Notes under the pieces: generated by a model | The model's input: the letters and a program-made list of their open reading frames with translations, nothing else | What the model was told of the DNA's origin: nothing | The model's database searches: none | Source of the DNA: Capsicum annuum | Taxonomy: Eukaryota > Streptophyta > Magnoliopsida > Solanales > Solanaceae | Direction of reading: 5' to 3' | DNA: 64,000 bases | NCBI RefSeq assembly: GCF_002878395.1 | Contig: NC_061117.1 | Location: 226,275,537-226,339,536, forward strand | In this document: piece after piece, positions 1 to 8,238 of the stretch | How the letters are laid out: the number at the start of each line of letters is the position of its first letter | Position numbering within the stretch: the first letter of the stretch is position 1 | Translations under genes and position numbers: made by a program

Positions 1-345
1 GTATTATTTTGTTATTGTTTAGAGGTGATAGATGAGTGTCGAATGAATTTGAAAAGAATTTTGTGTGTAAAGATTAGATTTAATTTTATTATTTTGATCT
101 CTTTGTCATTGTATTGTTTTGTTACAATTTACTGTAGTTATATTATTTTGATATCTCTATTATCGTATTATTTTGTTATTGTTTACAGGTGATAGATGAG
201 TGTTAGATGACTTTGAAAAGAATTTTGTGTGTAAAGATTAGATTTAATTGTATTATTTTGATCTCTCTGTCATTGTATTATTTTGTAACAATTTACAGAT
301 GGTAGATGAATGTCGATCGACTTTTAAAAATATTTTTGGTAAAAA
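1..345. repeat. AT-rich tandem repeat, about 2-3 copies
   Basis: A unit beginning GTATTATTTTGTTATTG recurs at position 165 and again, in partial form, near 275. Each copy carries GGTGATAGATGAGTG and TGTGTAAAGATTAG. The first period is 164 bp, while the second step is only about 110 bp because an internal stretch is duplicated in copy 1. No coding potential is visible. The array runs off the left edge of the window. Confidence 0.75.
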
Positions 346-751
346 TTAGGTTTAATAAATAAATTATCCATCTTTACATACTCAAAAGATATTAAATTTA
401 ATTATTATATTCATTTTTATTAGTTAAACAAATATCCTATTTAGCGTAATGTTTGAATTCATTAAAGTGAGATACACGCGCAAGGTGCGTACACCTAAAT
501 TAGTATATATATATATATATATATATTAGTTGATAAGAATTAGGTTAAGAGAGAGAAATGAACGGGGTAAGTTAAAAAAAAAGACTCAAACTTGCTATGT
601 GGCCTCAAAATGAATGGCCGACACTTAAGAGATAAAGAATCTTAATAATGAAGGTCGGGTACGCTTCTGGGCCCCATCGTCACATGCATTATTATTCCTT
701 TAGACGCGTGCTTCAACAGTTTTTCCTTCTTTTGGAAGGTAGTGATAAAGG
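346..751. other. Non-coding AT-rich stretch
   Basis: No gene is recognised here. It contains a (TA)n microsatellite at about 504-526. A short open frame from 648 has no recognisable motif and is treated as chance. Confidence 0.6.
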
Positions 752-895
752 AAGCACTCAATTATTTTTACAAGACATAAAGTGGGCATGGTATCAGAGC
801 TCAATTATGTTATCTCTGATATCAGTTTTAGCACTCTATATGAAAACCATATAGATTAAGCACTCAATTATTTTTACAAGACATAAAGTGGGCAT
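752..895 (+). repeat. 38-bp direct repeat around a tRNA-Met primer-site-like motif
   Basis: The same 38-bp sequence (starting AAGCACTCAATTATTTTTAC) occurs at 752-789 and 858-895. The first copy ends in ...GGGCA and is immediately followed by TGGTATCAGAGC (789-800). That motif is the plant retroelement primer-binding site complementary to the 3' end of initiator tRNA-Met. An LTR end in CA next to such a site is the expected arrangement, so this may be a heavily deleted LTR element or TRIM remnant. No TG...CA LTR of full length can be delimited. The motif lies on the plus strand, opposite to the neighbouring pararetrovirus. Confidence 0.45.
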
Positions 896-1060
896 ACCCA
901 CATGACAATCTTATCTATATGTTATCTCTATCCAATATTAGTTGTTTTTGTTTTCTACGTGTAAGTCTTCTTTATCACTTGTCTTTGTCTGATTATGTGT
1001 CTAGGTTGTGCAGGGCGATAGAATCAAAATCCATCCCTGAGTCATCATCTTTATTGTGGT

Positions 1061-2173
1061 CTATGCATCTTGGAGACATTCAAGACTATTTTCGAATTCA
1101 TCGTCTTCTTCTGATCTTAAAATATTATTATCTGCATTATTCATGTCTGGAACTGGTCTGTCCGAACTTGTACTGGGCTTGTCTTTGCTATCAATATGCT
1201 TGTCTTGTCCTTGGCTATTAAAAAAAAATTCTAATGTCTGCTTTACTATAGTCTCAATTTGTTTATTTTTCTTTTTTGCAATTAATGTCTTTTTTAGAGT
1301 ATTAGTTTTAACTGATGGTTGTTTTGATGAAGGGCTTCCTTCGTCTTCACTTTTTGGCAAAGTGACAGCCATTAACGGGTTTGATTTGTCTTTACCGGTT
1401 ACCGTTTGCACCGGACTAGCTGTATCAACATCCGGTATAGTGGATTTCTTAGCATTCAGAGGGGAATGCACACCCGTCTCATTCATTTTTTGTGGAGATT
1501 GAGAACTCTGTGTTTGAGTACTTGCGTTTGTCCTACTTGCCTTGATCCGATAGGTATTGATCTTGTCTTGTAAAGTTTGTACTTGTTCCATTAGTCTGGT
1601 GTTTTCGATGATAAGAGCTTCTTTATGAGTATTTAGTCTTTTGAAAGCTTCGATCATCGAGGAGCAGTGATCACAAAAAATTATCTTATCAGTGTCTTTC
1701 TGAATATTATATTTGAGTATTTGGTTTGGGCTTTGTCTATGTGCTGGTGATATGTAATAGTTAGGCCCAAGATATTCCCTTGCATAGTCTGAGGCTTTGG
1801 AAAAATAGTTAAAACCTTTATAAAGTTGGGTTTTAATGCCGTTTATAGAGTCTATTACCTCTATCCAAGTTTGAAAAATTTCGTTTGTCTTTCCATGTAT
1901 AACTACATAATATTTAAATTTAGGTCTACTTTTGTCAGATATGTATTGGCATAAAGCATTCATTCCAGCTAAAAAATGTCTGTGGTCTGGTTTGTTATGG
2001 GCTATCCAAAGGTTGTCTACTAAATATTTTTGGGGTTTATCTAAAACACATTCTGGTCTAATTCTAAAAGATAAATTACTAGATGGATAACATATTAAGT
2101 TAAATGGTCCGAATTCAATTCTTTCCATTAATTTCATAAATTTTCTTGGTTTGAAATTAATATTACCTAACAT
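1061..2173 (-). CDS. Caulimovirid viroplasmin/transactivator-like ORF (uninterrupted, 370 aa)
   Basis: This is the only intact ORF of the pararetrovirus copy. Residues of about 85-130 match the viroplasmin/RNase H1-like N-terminal fold (Cauli_VI type): a YYVVIHGK strand, a TW..V helix and a YKGFNYF segment. The domain is followed by a predicted coiled coil near residues 185-210. The C-terminal half is low-complexity, rich in Ser/Thr/Lys, and ends with an acidic Glu/Asp patch. In caulimoviruses this protein forms inclusion bodies and supports translation of the polycistronic RNA; that role is family knowledge, not shown here. It starts 92 bp after the end of the RNase H frame. Expression from this locus is doubtful because no promoter was identified and the adjoining pol gene is broken. 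Confidence 0.75.
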   Translation of the reverse strand: MLGNINFKPRKFMKLMERIEFGPFNLICYPSSNLSFRIRPECVLDKPQKYLVDNLWIAHNKPDHRHFLAGMNALCQYISDKSRPKFKYYVVIHGKTNEIFQTWIEVIDSINGIKTQLYKGFNYFSKASDYAREYLGPNYYISPAHRQSPNQILKYNIQKDTDKIIFCDHCSSMIEAFKRLNTHKEALIIENTRLMEQVQTLQDKINTYRIKASRTNASTQTQSSQSPQKMNETGVHSPLNAKKSTIPDVDTASPVQTVTGKDKSNPLMAVTLPKSEDEGSPSSKQPSVKTNTLKKTLIAKKKNKQIETIVKQTLEFFFNSQGQDKHIDSKDKPSTSSDRPVPDMNNADNNILRSEEDDEFENSLECLQDA

Positions 2174-2264
2174 TGTCTAGTAGTACGAGTCTTGAGAGGA
2201 CGAGACTACTCATTTGCCTTTGTCTGCGGTAGGTTGACCAGTTGGTCTCATGCTGAAATACACA

Positions 2265-3027
2265 TTAGTTTATAGGTTTAGTCTTTATTTGTAATTTACT
2301 TAATTTATCTGCTAGTTCATTATCTTTTTCTTTTATATATTCAAAAATAATATTTTTATAAATTGATATAGTATCCATAAAATTTAACCATCGTCTTTTA
2401 CTACTAGATTTATCATTTATCTTTTGATGAAATTTAACTATTGTTTCACAATCCGTTCTTACTAAGACTTCTTCCTTTTTTAATATATATAGTTTGAAAC
2501 TACTTAAGCCATATATTATTGCCAGTACTTCTAAATCTATACTACTCATATTTTCTTTTTCTTTATATAATCCGCTTTGGTATGTGCAAATGTGTTCTTT
2601 ATTTTTATCACTATATTTATTAGGCCTTACTTTTAAGATAGCTCCCCATCCTAGTTTCATCAGTCTGAATAATTAAGTAATCTGTTTCTAAGGAGATTTT
2701 TAAGTCTGAAATATTTTTAACCTTTTCTTTAATTTGTTGTACTAGTTTAATATCTATTATATTAAAATATTTTTGGCTTTTACTGTCTGTTTTAGCATAT
2801 AAAGGTCCAACTATTTTTCCTATGTCTTAAATAAAATTTCTAGCATACTTTACTAATCCTAGAAATTTTTGTAAGTATTTTGTATTATCTAATTTGTCTG
2901 GCATGTCTAGTACTTTCTTTGCTATATGTGGTTGGAGTTTTATCTTTCCTTCTATTAAAGTTACTCCTAAGAAATTAATATAGGTCTTACATAACTCCAT
3001 TTTCTTTTTGCTGATTATTCTTTCATG
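2265..3027 (-). pseudogene. Pararetroviral pol, 3' part: RT connection region and RNase H
   Basis: The minus-strand frame entering from the insertion shows the post-YVDD thumb/connection motif INFLGV, then KFLGLVKYARNFI. It is cut by a stop at 2827-2829, and the same frame continues beyond it. Near 2655 the frame shifts by one base just before the RNase H segment GWGAILK. That segment retains the acidic positions expected of RNase H (DLEVLAI helix, RTDCE strand, ELADKLS). The reading ends at 2265. It is clearly a decayed polymerase continuing from 4331-5045. At least one stop and one frameshift make it non-functional. Confidence 0.8.
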
Positions 3028-3302
3028 GGAAAAAGGCATTGTTTTCATCCTAAACTATACCCAAAAAGTCTAAACTACACCTAAACTATACTAGTGACCT
3101 ATTACACACTTAACTATAAAAAAGTGATACTTTTTACACCCCGTCAGGCATTACCCCACTTGCATGTGGTGTGGTGTTTTTCACGCACTGCCGCGTCAGC
3201 ACTACATCAGCACCACATCAGCATCATCCGAAAAAATAATAAATTTATTATTTTCATAAATTCTTCTTTTTTCTTTTTAATTTAAATCATTTTTCTTCTT
3301 CT

Positions 3303-3665
3303 TCAATGTCCAAACACTTCACCATTTTCTCTTCTCTCCATTCCAACTTGCCCACCATGTTCTATTGTGTTAACTACACTTGCCAATGCGCCACCAATAA
3401 TTCCTATCATGGCTGCCCAAGATCCATGAGGAGAATGATCTGACAATGCAGAACCAATTACTGCTAGGCCTGTGAGCAAAGAATCGGACATGGCTAAAAA
3501 TTTATTCAATTTTAAGGCCTTCTCCCTAGCCTAAGATACTCTTCTTGGTCTTTTCTGCCTAATACTCCCAATATTTCTCTCATTTCTACCTCTTGTTTGC
3601 CATTCCATCCGTTCCAATTATTTTCATTGTCACCAAACCTTTTGGCCTGCCTTCTACGTGAGGGC
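3303..3665 (-). pseudogene. Captured host gene fragment inside the MULE (resembles At4g22030-type F-box-annotated family)
   Basis: A minus-strand frame reads LNKFLAMSDSLLTGLAVIGS, then HGSWAAMIGIIGGALASVVN and EHGGQVGM. It is a Gly/Ala-rich hydrophobic stretch ending in an unusual EHGGQVGM motif that I associate with plant proteins annotated as probable F-box At4g22030-like. The open frame runs 3303-3509. Related-looking coding sequence extends upstream to about 3665 (EMREILGVLGRKDQEEYL) but needs a one-base shift, so the copy is broken. The lack of introns and the position between MULE inverted repeats suggest capture (Pack-MULE). The family assignment is from memory of the motif and moderate at best. 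Confidence 0.5.
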
Positions 3666-3835
3666 TATTATTAGTTAGTGAAGTTGTTGGGCCAAGGTCA
3701 GTGAGACGCTTGTACTACTACTTGGCGATGGTTGAATTGAATTGGGGAAAGAAGAAGAAGGAGCAATTTTGCCCATTGTTAATCGTTCGAAATTCATTGA
3801 CAACTTGGAATTGAAATTGAAATTTTCAGTTTAAT

Positions 3836-4110
3836 TTGGGAATTTTTGAATTTGGAGAAGAAGAAGAAGATGGATGGTGGGGATTTTTGAATTTGGAGAA
3901 GAAGAAGAAGATTGATGTTTTGAATTTGGATCTTTTTTTCAGTTTAGAAATTTTTTATTTTGGAGAAGAAGAAGAAGATGGATGTTTTGAATTTGGATCT
4001 TTCTTTCAGTTTGGGAATTTTTGATTTTGGAGAAGAAGAAGGAGATGGATGTTTTGAATTTGAATATTTTTTTCAGTTTGGGAATTTTTTATTTTGGAGA
4101 AGAAGAAGAT
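3836..4110 (+). repeat. GAA-rich minisatellite, ~60-bp units
   Basis: Units containing GGAGAAGAAGAAGAAGATGG, then a GTTTTGAATTTGGAT block and TTTCAGTTTGGGAATTTTT, repeat about four to five times. Short in-frame translation gives repeated acidic EEEEDG peptides, but there is no sign of a real gene. Confidence 0.75.
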
Positions 4111-4330
4111 GAATTGGAATTGGAATTTTCAGTTTTAACTTTTTTTTTGTGTTATTTTTTATTTTAGACGCGTCTTTTTTAATTAAATAATTATGTTTTT
4201 TTCATGTCAGATTTAGGTTGTAAAAAATTACACTTTTAAGTAGTTTAGGTGTGTATTAGGTCACTCCAATAGTTTAGGTGTGACTTAGACTTTTCGAGTA
4301 TAGTTTGGGGTGGAAACGATGTCTTTTTCC

Positions 4331-5045
4331 TTATTTCATGTTTAACAAATAGTCTAAAAACTGTTCGTAGGTGTCCTAGGTGTTCTTGCATATTCTGACT
4401 AAATACTAGAATATCGTCTACATAAACTAATATAAAAATTTTATATCCTCCAAAGATATTATTCATTTTTCTTTGAAAAATTGGTGGAACTGTTTTTAAA
4501 CCAAACGACATAACTAGCCATTCAAAATGCCCTCCTGAAAATGTGAATGTTGTCCATTGTATACTGTCTAGATGCATTTTTACCTGTCAGTACCCTGATT
4601 TACAGTCAAATTTGCTAAATATTCTTCTTCTTTGTATTCTATTAATTAGTTCATTTTTATCAGGTAGTTTATATGTATTTGTCCTAGTGTTGTCGTTTAA
4701 TCTCTTATAATTATTACCATATGTGCTTTTCCTCTTACTTGTTCGTTGTGGTTTCTAACTATAAAAGTTGATGATCTATGTCTAGAGGTTGATCTTCTTA
4801 TAACTTCTAATTTAATAACTCTTATTTGTCTATCAAATTCTTCAGTATCTTCATTATTGACTTCTATAGACGCTATCTTTATTGTATATTCTGGGTTGAT
4901 AATTTCTAATTTACACATTATTTCATTAGCATTCCAGTGTGCTAAGGATTTTTCTCCTATTATTTCCATTTCATCTAGAATAGTTATTACATTATCTAAA
5001 TCTTTTGAACTATTTATTATACCTATTCTATTTATTCCTTTTTAA
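4331..5045 (-). pseudogene. Pararetroviral pol, 5' part: leader and reverse transcriptase core
   Basis: The minus strand shows the catalytic strand YVDD in FILVYVDDILVFSQN, preceded by the GHFEWLVMSFGL palm segment. Farther upstream a charged region precedes the RT (4697-5045). Two breaks are visible: a one-base frameshift near 4711-4720, and a TGA stop at about 4583 where a tryptophan codon is usual in the family. The frame then runs into the MULE at 4330. No aspartic protease motif is present upstream, so the viral copy is truncated near 5045. Confidence 0.8.
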
Positions 5046-5514
5046 AAATTATAAAATTGTGTTTCTACGTTAATTAGAGTGTATTCTTTTTCTATATATA
5101 TATTTCTCTCTCTATATATATGATGTGATATGAAATAAGCTTGAATCAATTGCAAAAAAAATGGGGGATATTATATCCACAATATAAAATATATATATAT
5201 ATATAAAAATATCCACAATATATAAATACTAAATTTTGTAATCATTCTCAATATAATTAAGTTAAATACTTAAATTCATTTAAGCTATTTATGTTCTTAT
5301 TATAGGGAATTATAGTAAAAGTCAGGTATAACAATCTATTCATTCTTAATGAGAGCGTTCGAGTTTGAATCTAAAATATAAACTCATTTGGATAAAATAA
5401 AAATTATCTTCATATAAATTTTCTTTAATTAAATCTTAATACTCGGTCAAAACAAAGACAATGGGGGTAAAATATCCAAAAGAATGTTGAGATTTGCGAA
5501 GTGTGTTGAAGAAA
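5046..5514. other. Upstream region of the HemK-type gene
   Basis: AT-rich sequence with (TA)n runs at about 5090-5120 and 5195-5205. No gene is visible. The promoter and 5' leader of the downstream methyltransferase should lie here, but I could not pick a convincing TATA box among the many TATATA runs. Confidence 0.5.
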
Positions 5515-7325
5515 ATGAGGTTAAGCTTCATTCGACCAATTTCATGTTGTGCTGTTTCATCTCCAACAACGTTAGTGAAACCTCAAACACCACTGTTTTT
5601 AAGGCCCCCCACCTTCAAAACAACCTTAACAGACCTCAAAAAATGGCATCTTTGGGCTAAATCCTTAGCTTCTTCTGTAGGTTCAGCTTTCTTGAATCTT
5701 GATAATGGTCCAGACTCCAACCAGTTACTTAGAGAGCTCAATTGGCTTATTGAAGATGCAATTGGGACACCCAAATCAATCTTGGAACAACCCCACAAAA
5801 GTAGGAATGGTAATAGTACTGTTTTGATAAGGACATGTTTGGATGAACTTTATGTGTTGTGGAAACAAAGGGTAGAAGAAAGAAGGCCATTTCAGTATGT
5901 GGTTGGTTGTGAACATTGGAGGGATTTGGTTTTGAGTGTTCAAGAAGGGGTTTTGATACCAAGACCTGAGACTGAGCTGATTGTGGACCTTGTGGATGAG
6001 GCTATTAAGGAGAATGAGGAGTTGAGGGATGGATTGTGGGGTGATTTGGGGACTGGGAGTGGTGCACTTGCTATTGGGATTGCAAGGATTTTGGGTAGTA
6101 AAGGTAGAGTTATTGCTACTGATTTAAGTCCTGTTGCTACTGCTGTTGCATCTTATAATGTGCAGAGGTATGATTTGGAGGTTAGTGTTTTTAGTAATTT
6201 GCTTGTTGCTCTTAGTGTGATTTGAAATGAGGCTTAAATGAAAGCGAGGATTCATATAGTCGACCCCCAACTTGTTTGGGTCCGAGGCTTAGTTGTTGCT
6301 AGTTGCACTTGTATGGTTCCTCTTTGAGACTTTACTGTGTTTGCATAGTTGAATTTCTCATGCTGATTGATCTTTAAAGGTAACTGGTATAGTTTGTAGA
6401 ATTGGCTAGTTAAGCAAAGGTTACAACAACAACATTCCCAGTGTAGTGTAGTCCCACAGAGTGAGGTCTGAGGAGGGTAGAGTGTACATAGACCTTACCT
6501 CTACCTCAGAGGTAGAGGTAGAGAGGTAAAGAGGCTGTTATCGATAGACCCTCAACTAGTTAATCAAAGGTTGTGATTCTTAAATGTTTGTGGCTGAATG
6601 GGAATTTGGGCTTTCTTGATGAGAAATCAGATTTTCATACATGATTATAGAATTAGTGAACCAAGGGTTATATCACTGATCAAATTTTTACGACGCAAAT
6701 TTTGAATCGAGCATCTGTCTTGTATGTTTCTGCCAGGAAAAAGTCCATGTGAAGCAAGGATCTTGGTTTGAGCCTTTGAGAGATAATGAAGGAGAATTTG
6801 TGGGACTGGTGAGTAATCCACCATATATTCCAAGCAAAGATATTGGTGGACTACAAGCTGAAGTTGGTAGACATGAACCTAGACTAGCGTTAGACGGTGG
6901 AGCAAGTGGTATGAATGACCTTATCCATCTCTGCGATGGAGCTGTTTCGATGTTGAAACCTGGCGGTTTCTTTGCATTTGAGGTAACTATCCATGTTCTG
7001 GATCAAGCTTTTTTATCTTTCCTGTTCAACTTGTCATTCTGGATCCTTATAGAAAAAGGGTAATTTTCTAACTGAGCTTTTGACAGTGTGTGATATAAGT
7101 AACCATGATGCTATTAGGCATGGTTAGTTTTGTACTCCCAATATTTTATATTTCCTTATTAACACCATCCCTTTTATCATGTTGCTGCAGACAAATGGTG
7201 ATGAGCAGAGCAAATTCCTAGTCCATTACATTGAGACTAAGAAGCAAGGTAGCTTCTCTAAAGTGAAGATGGTATCAGATTTTGCTGGCATCCAGAGATT
7301 TATAACAGGATTTAGAGGAAGATGA
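5515..7325 (+). CDS. HemK/PrmC-type class I methyltransferase (release-factor glutamine methyltransferase)
   Basis: Exons are 5515-6180, 6737-6982 and 7191-7325, giving 348 aa; all introns are GT-AG and fall between codons. The first ATG of the frame is at 5515. The first ~40 residues are rich in Ser/Pro/Thr and poor in acid, as in an organelle transit peptide. Family marks are PRPETE (149-154), the SAM-binding DLGTGSGALAIG (from 177) and the catalytic SNPPY (NPPY 249-252), followed by EPRLALDGG and a PGG..AFE motif. PrmC/HemK enzymes methylate the Gln of the GGQ motif in peptide-chain release factors. With the leader, a plastid or mitochondrial role in translation termination is likely. Intron 1 carries two SINE fragments. 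No defect is seen. Confidence 0.93.
6236..6302 (+). mobile_element. SINE 3'-end fragment (TS-like) in HemK intron 1
   Basis: ATTCATATAGTCGACCCCCAACTTGTTTGGGTCCGAGG followed by a TTGTTG tail matches the common 3' part of TTG-tailed Solanaceae SINEs, recognised by memory of the family. It is 5'-truncated and degenerate. Confidence 0.6.
6423..6562 (-). mobile_element. SINE 3'-end fragment, opposite orientation, in HemK intron 1
   Basis: It starts with ACAACAACAACATTCCCAGT (the reverse of a TTG tail). It then continues through GTCCCACAGAGTG, GTGTACATAGACCTTACC and a GTTATCGATAGACCCTC end. It is the same family as pieces at 7929-7975, 31020-31055, 42838-42933, 62610-62727 and 63345-63465. Confidence 0.65.
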
Positions 7326-8238
7326 TCTGTAACAATCGCGGGGTGAGGGGTGGGGTGTTTACGAGATTCTTTGCTCTTGGTTTGAACTATTCAATTTTGC
7401 TCTTTGGACTTACAGAATGATACAATATTATCTGTGATCTTGTGCAAAGAAACTTTTACTAGAATGTAGTCTGAACAATGTGATAAAAGGCTAGAGCAAC
7501 TTGAATCCCGCATCCAACCAAGTCTTTGACCACGGAACGGGAGAATTCCCACTACCTTTGGCAGGCCAGCCGGGCCGTGAGCGCACTGGGAACGGGCTTC
7601 CCAAGAAGCCAGCCCGGGTCAGGGTCCGCATAGAATGAAGGTGACGGCCCTAATCTTGTGTTGGCTTTGCCAACTTATTGGGCTAGATTTTTCGAGCTTA
7701 AATATGTGGATAGTGTAGCACGATCATAGTATGAATTGTCCTATAATTGCACAGAAGAGTACAATGTTTTTCTCTGAAATTTATTGCACCTCAAGTAGGA
7801 CGAAGTCCAGGCAAGATCATCAGATGTACAAAGATTTCTCTGTTTTGTTTTCCTATTCAATTTAAAGGATCTAGCTCAAAACCGAGCATTGCAATAGATA
7901 AATGCTGCCCGATAATTAAGATGCAACATACCCAATGTAATTCCACAAGTGGGATCTAGGGAGAGTGGGTGTACGAAAGCCGGATAATTAGGATGCTATA
8001 TACAAATGGATCAGCTAACCAGCATGTTTATACTTGTTTAGCCAAACCAACAGAAGGCTTCTTCCTTGATGAGAAGCTCGATCATCTCCCTGTTGATACA
8101 TATGAAACCTTTAGATAGTGTGCATCATGTCTTTTGATCTTCATTCTTCATTTTGCCTGATTTTAGAGGCAGTGAACGTTGCATCATTCATCACAAAATG
8201 CTCATCCGAGCAGCGTAGCCAGTTTTGATGCATGTAGC
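7326..8238. other. Convergent intergenic region with a GC-rich patch and a small SINE piece
   Basis: This lies between the ends of the HemK-type gene and the DnaJ gene. 7505-7660 is strikingly GC-rich (GCCAGCCGGGCCGTGAGCGC, AAGCCAGCCCGGGTCAGGG) and not recognised. 7929-7975 is a SINE 3' fragment (CCCAATGTAATTCCACAAGTGGGATCTAGG). It is flanked by near-identical GATAATTAAGATGC / GATAATTAGGATGC, which look like a target-site duplication. No coding region was found. Confidence 0.55.

Larger units (their letters stand above)
3028..4330. mobile_element. Mutator-like element (MULE) with ~110-bp terminal inverted repeats
   Basis: The ends are GGAAAAAGGCATTGTTTTCA and, on the other strand, GGAAAAAGACATCGTTTCCA. 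Inverted similarity continues for about 110 bp (CCYAAACTATAC..AAAAGTCTAA, then GTGACCTAWTACACAC). Flanking 10-mers TTCTTTCATG (3018-3027) and TTATTTCATG (4331-4340) differ at one position and fit the 9-10-bp target duplication of Mutator elements. It lies inside the reverse transcriptase frame of the pararetrovirus, so it inserted after the virus did. It encodes no transposase. Inside it has a possible captured gene piece (3303-3665), a GAA-rich minisatellite and a small CATCAGCA-type GC patch near 3190-3225. Confidence 0.85.
1061..5045 (-). mobile_element. Endogenous pararetrovirus (Caulimoviridae, Solendovirus/LycEPRV-like) fragment
   Basis: Reading on the minus strand, the order is a polymerase leader region, reverse transcriptase, RNase H, then a viroplasmin/transactivator-type ORF. 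This is the caulimovirid gene order for the 3' half of the genome. No coat, movement or protease motif was seen, so the copy is partial. The pol part carries at least two frameshifts and two in-frame stops, and is split by a 1.3-kb insertion (3028-4330). It is therefore a fossil with no capacity for expression as a virus. The genus is inferred from the host family and the viroplasmin ORF lying just after RNase H; a protein search would settle it. Confidence 0.85.

Noticed and set aside
789..800. TGGTATCAGAGC as the replication primer site of the pararetrovirus
   Set aside because: It is on the plus strand while the viral genes read on the minus strand, so it cannot be this copy's own sense-strand primer site.
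5583..5962. Minus-strand frames opposite the HemK-type exon 1
   Set aside because: They are antisense shadows of a well-supported methyltransferase exon.
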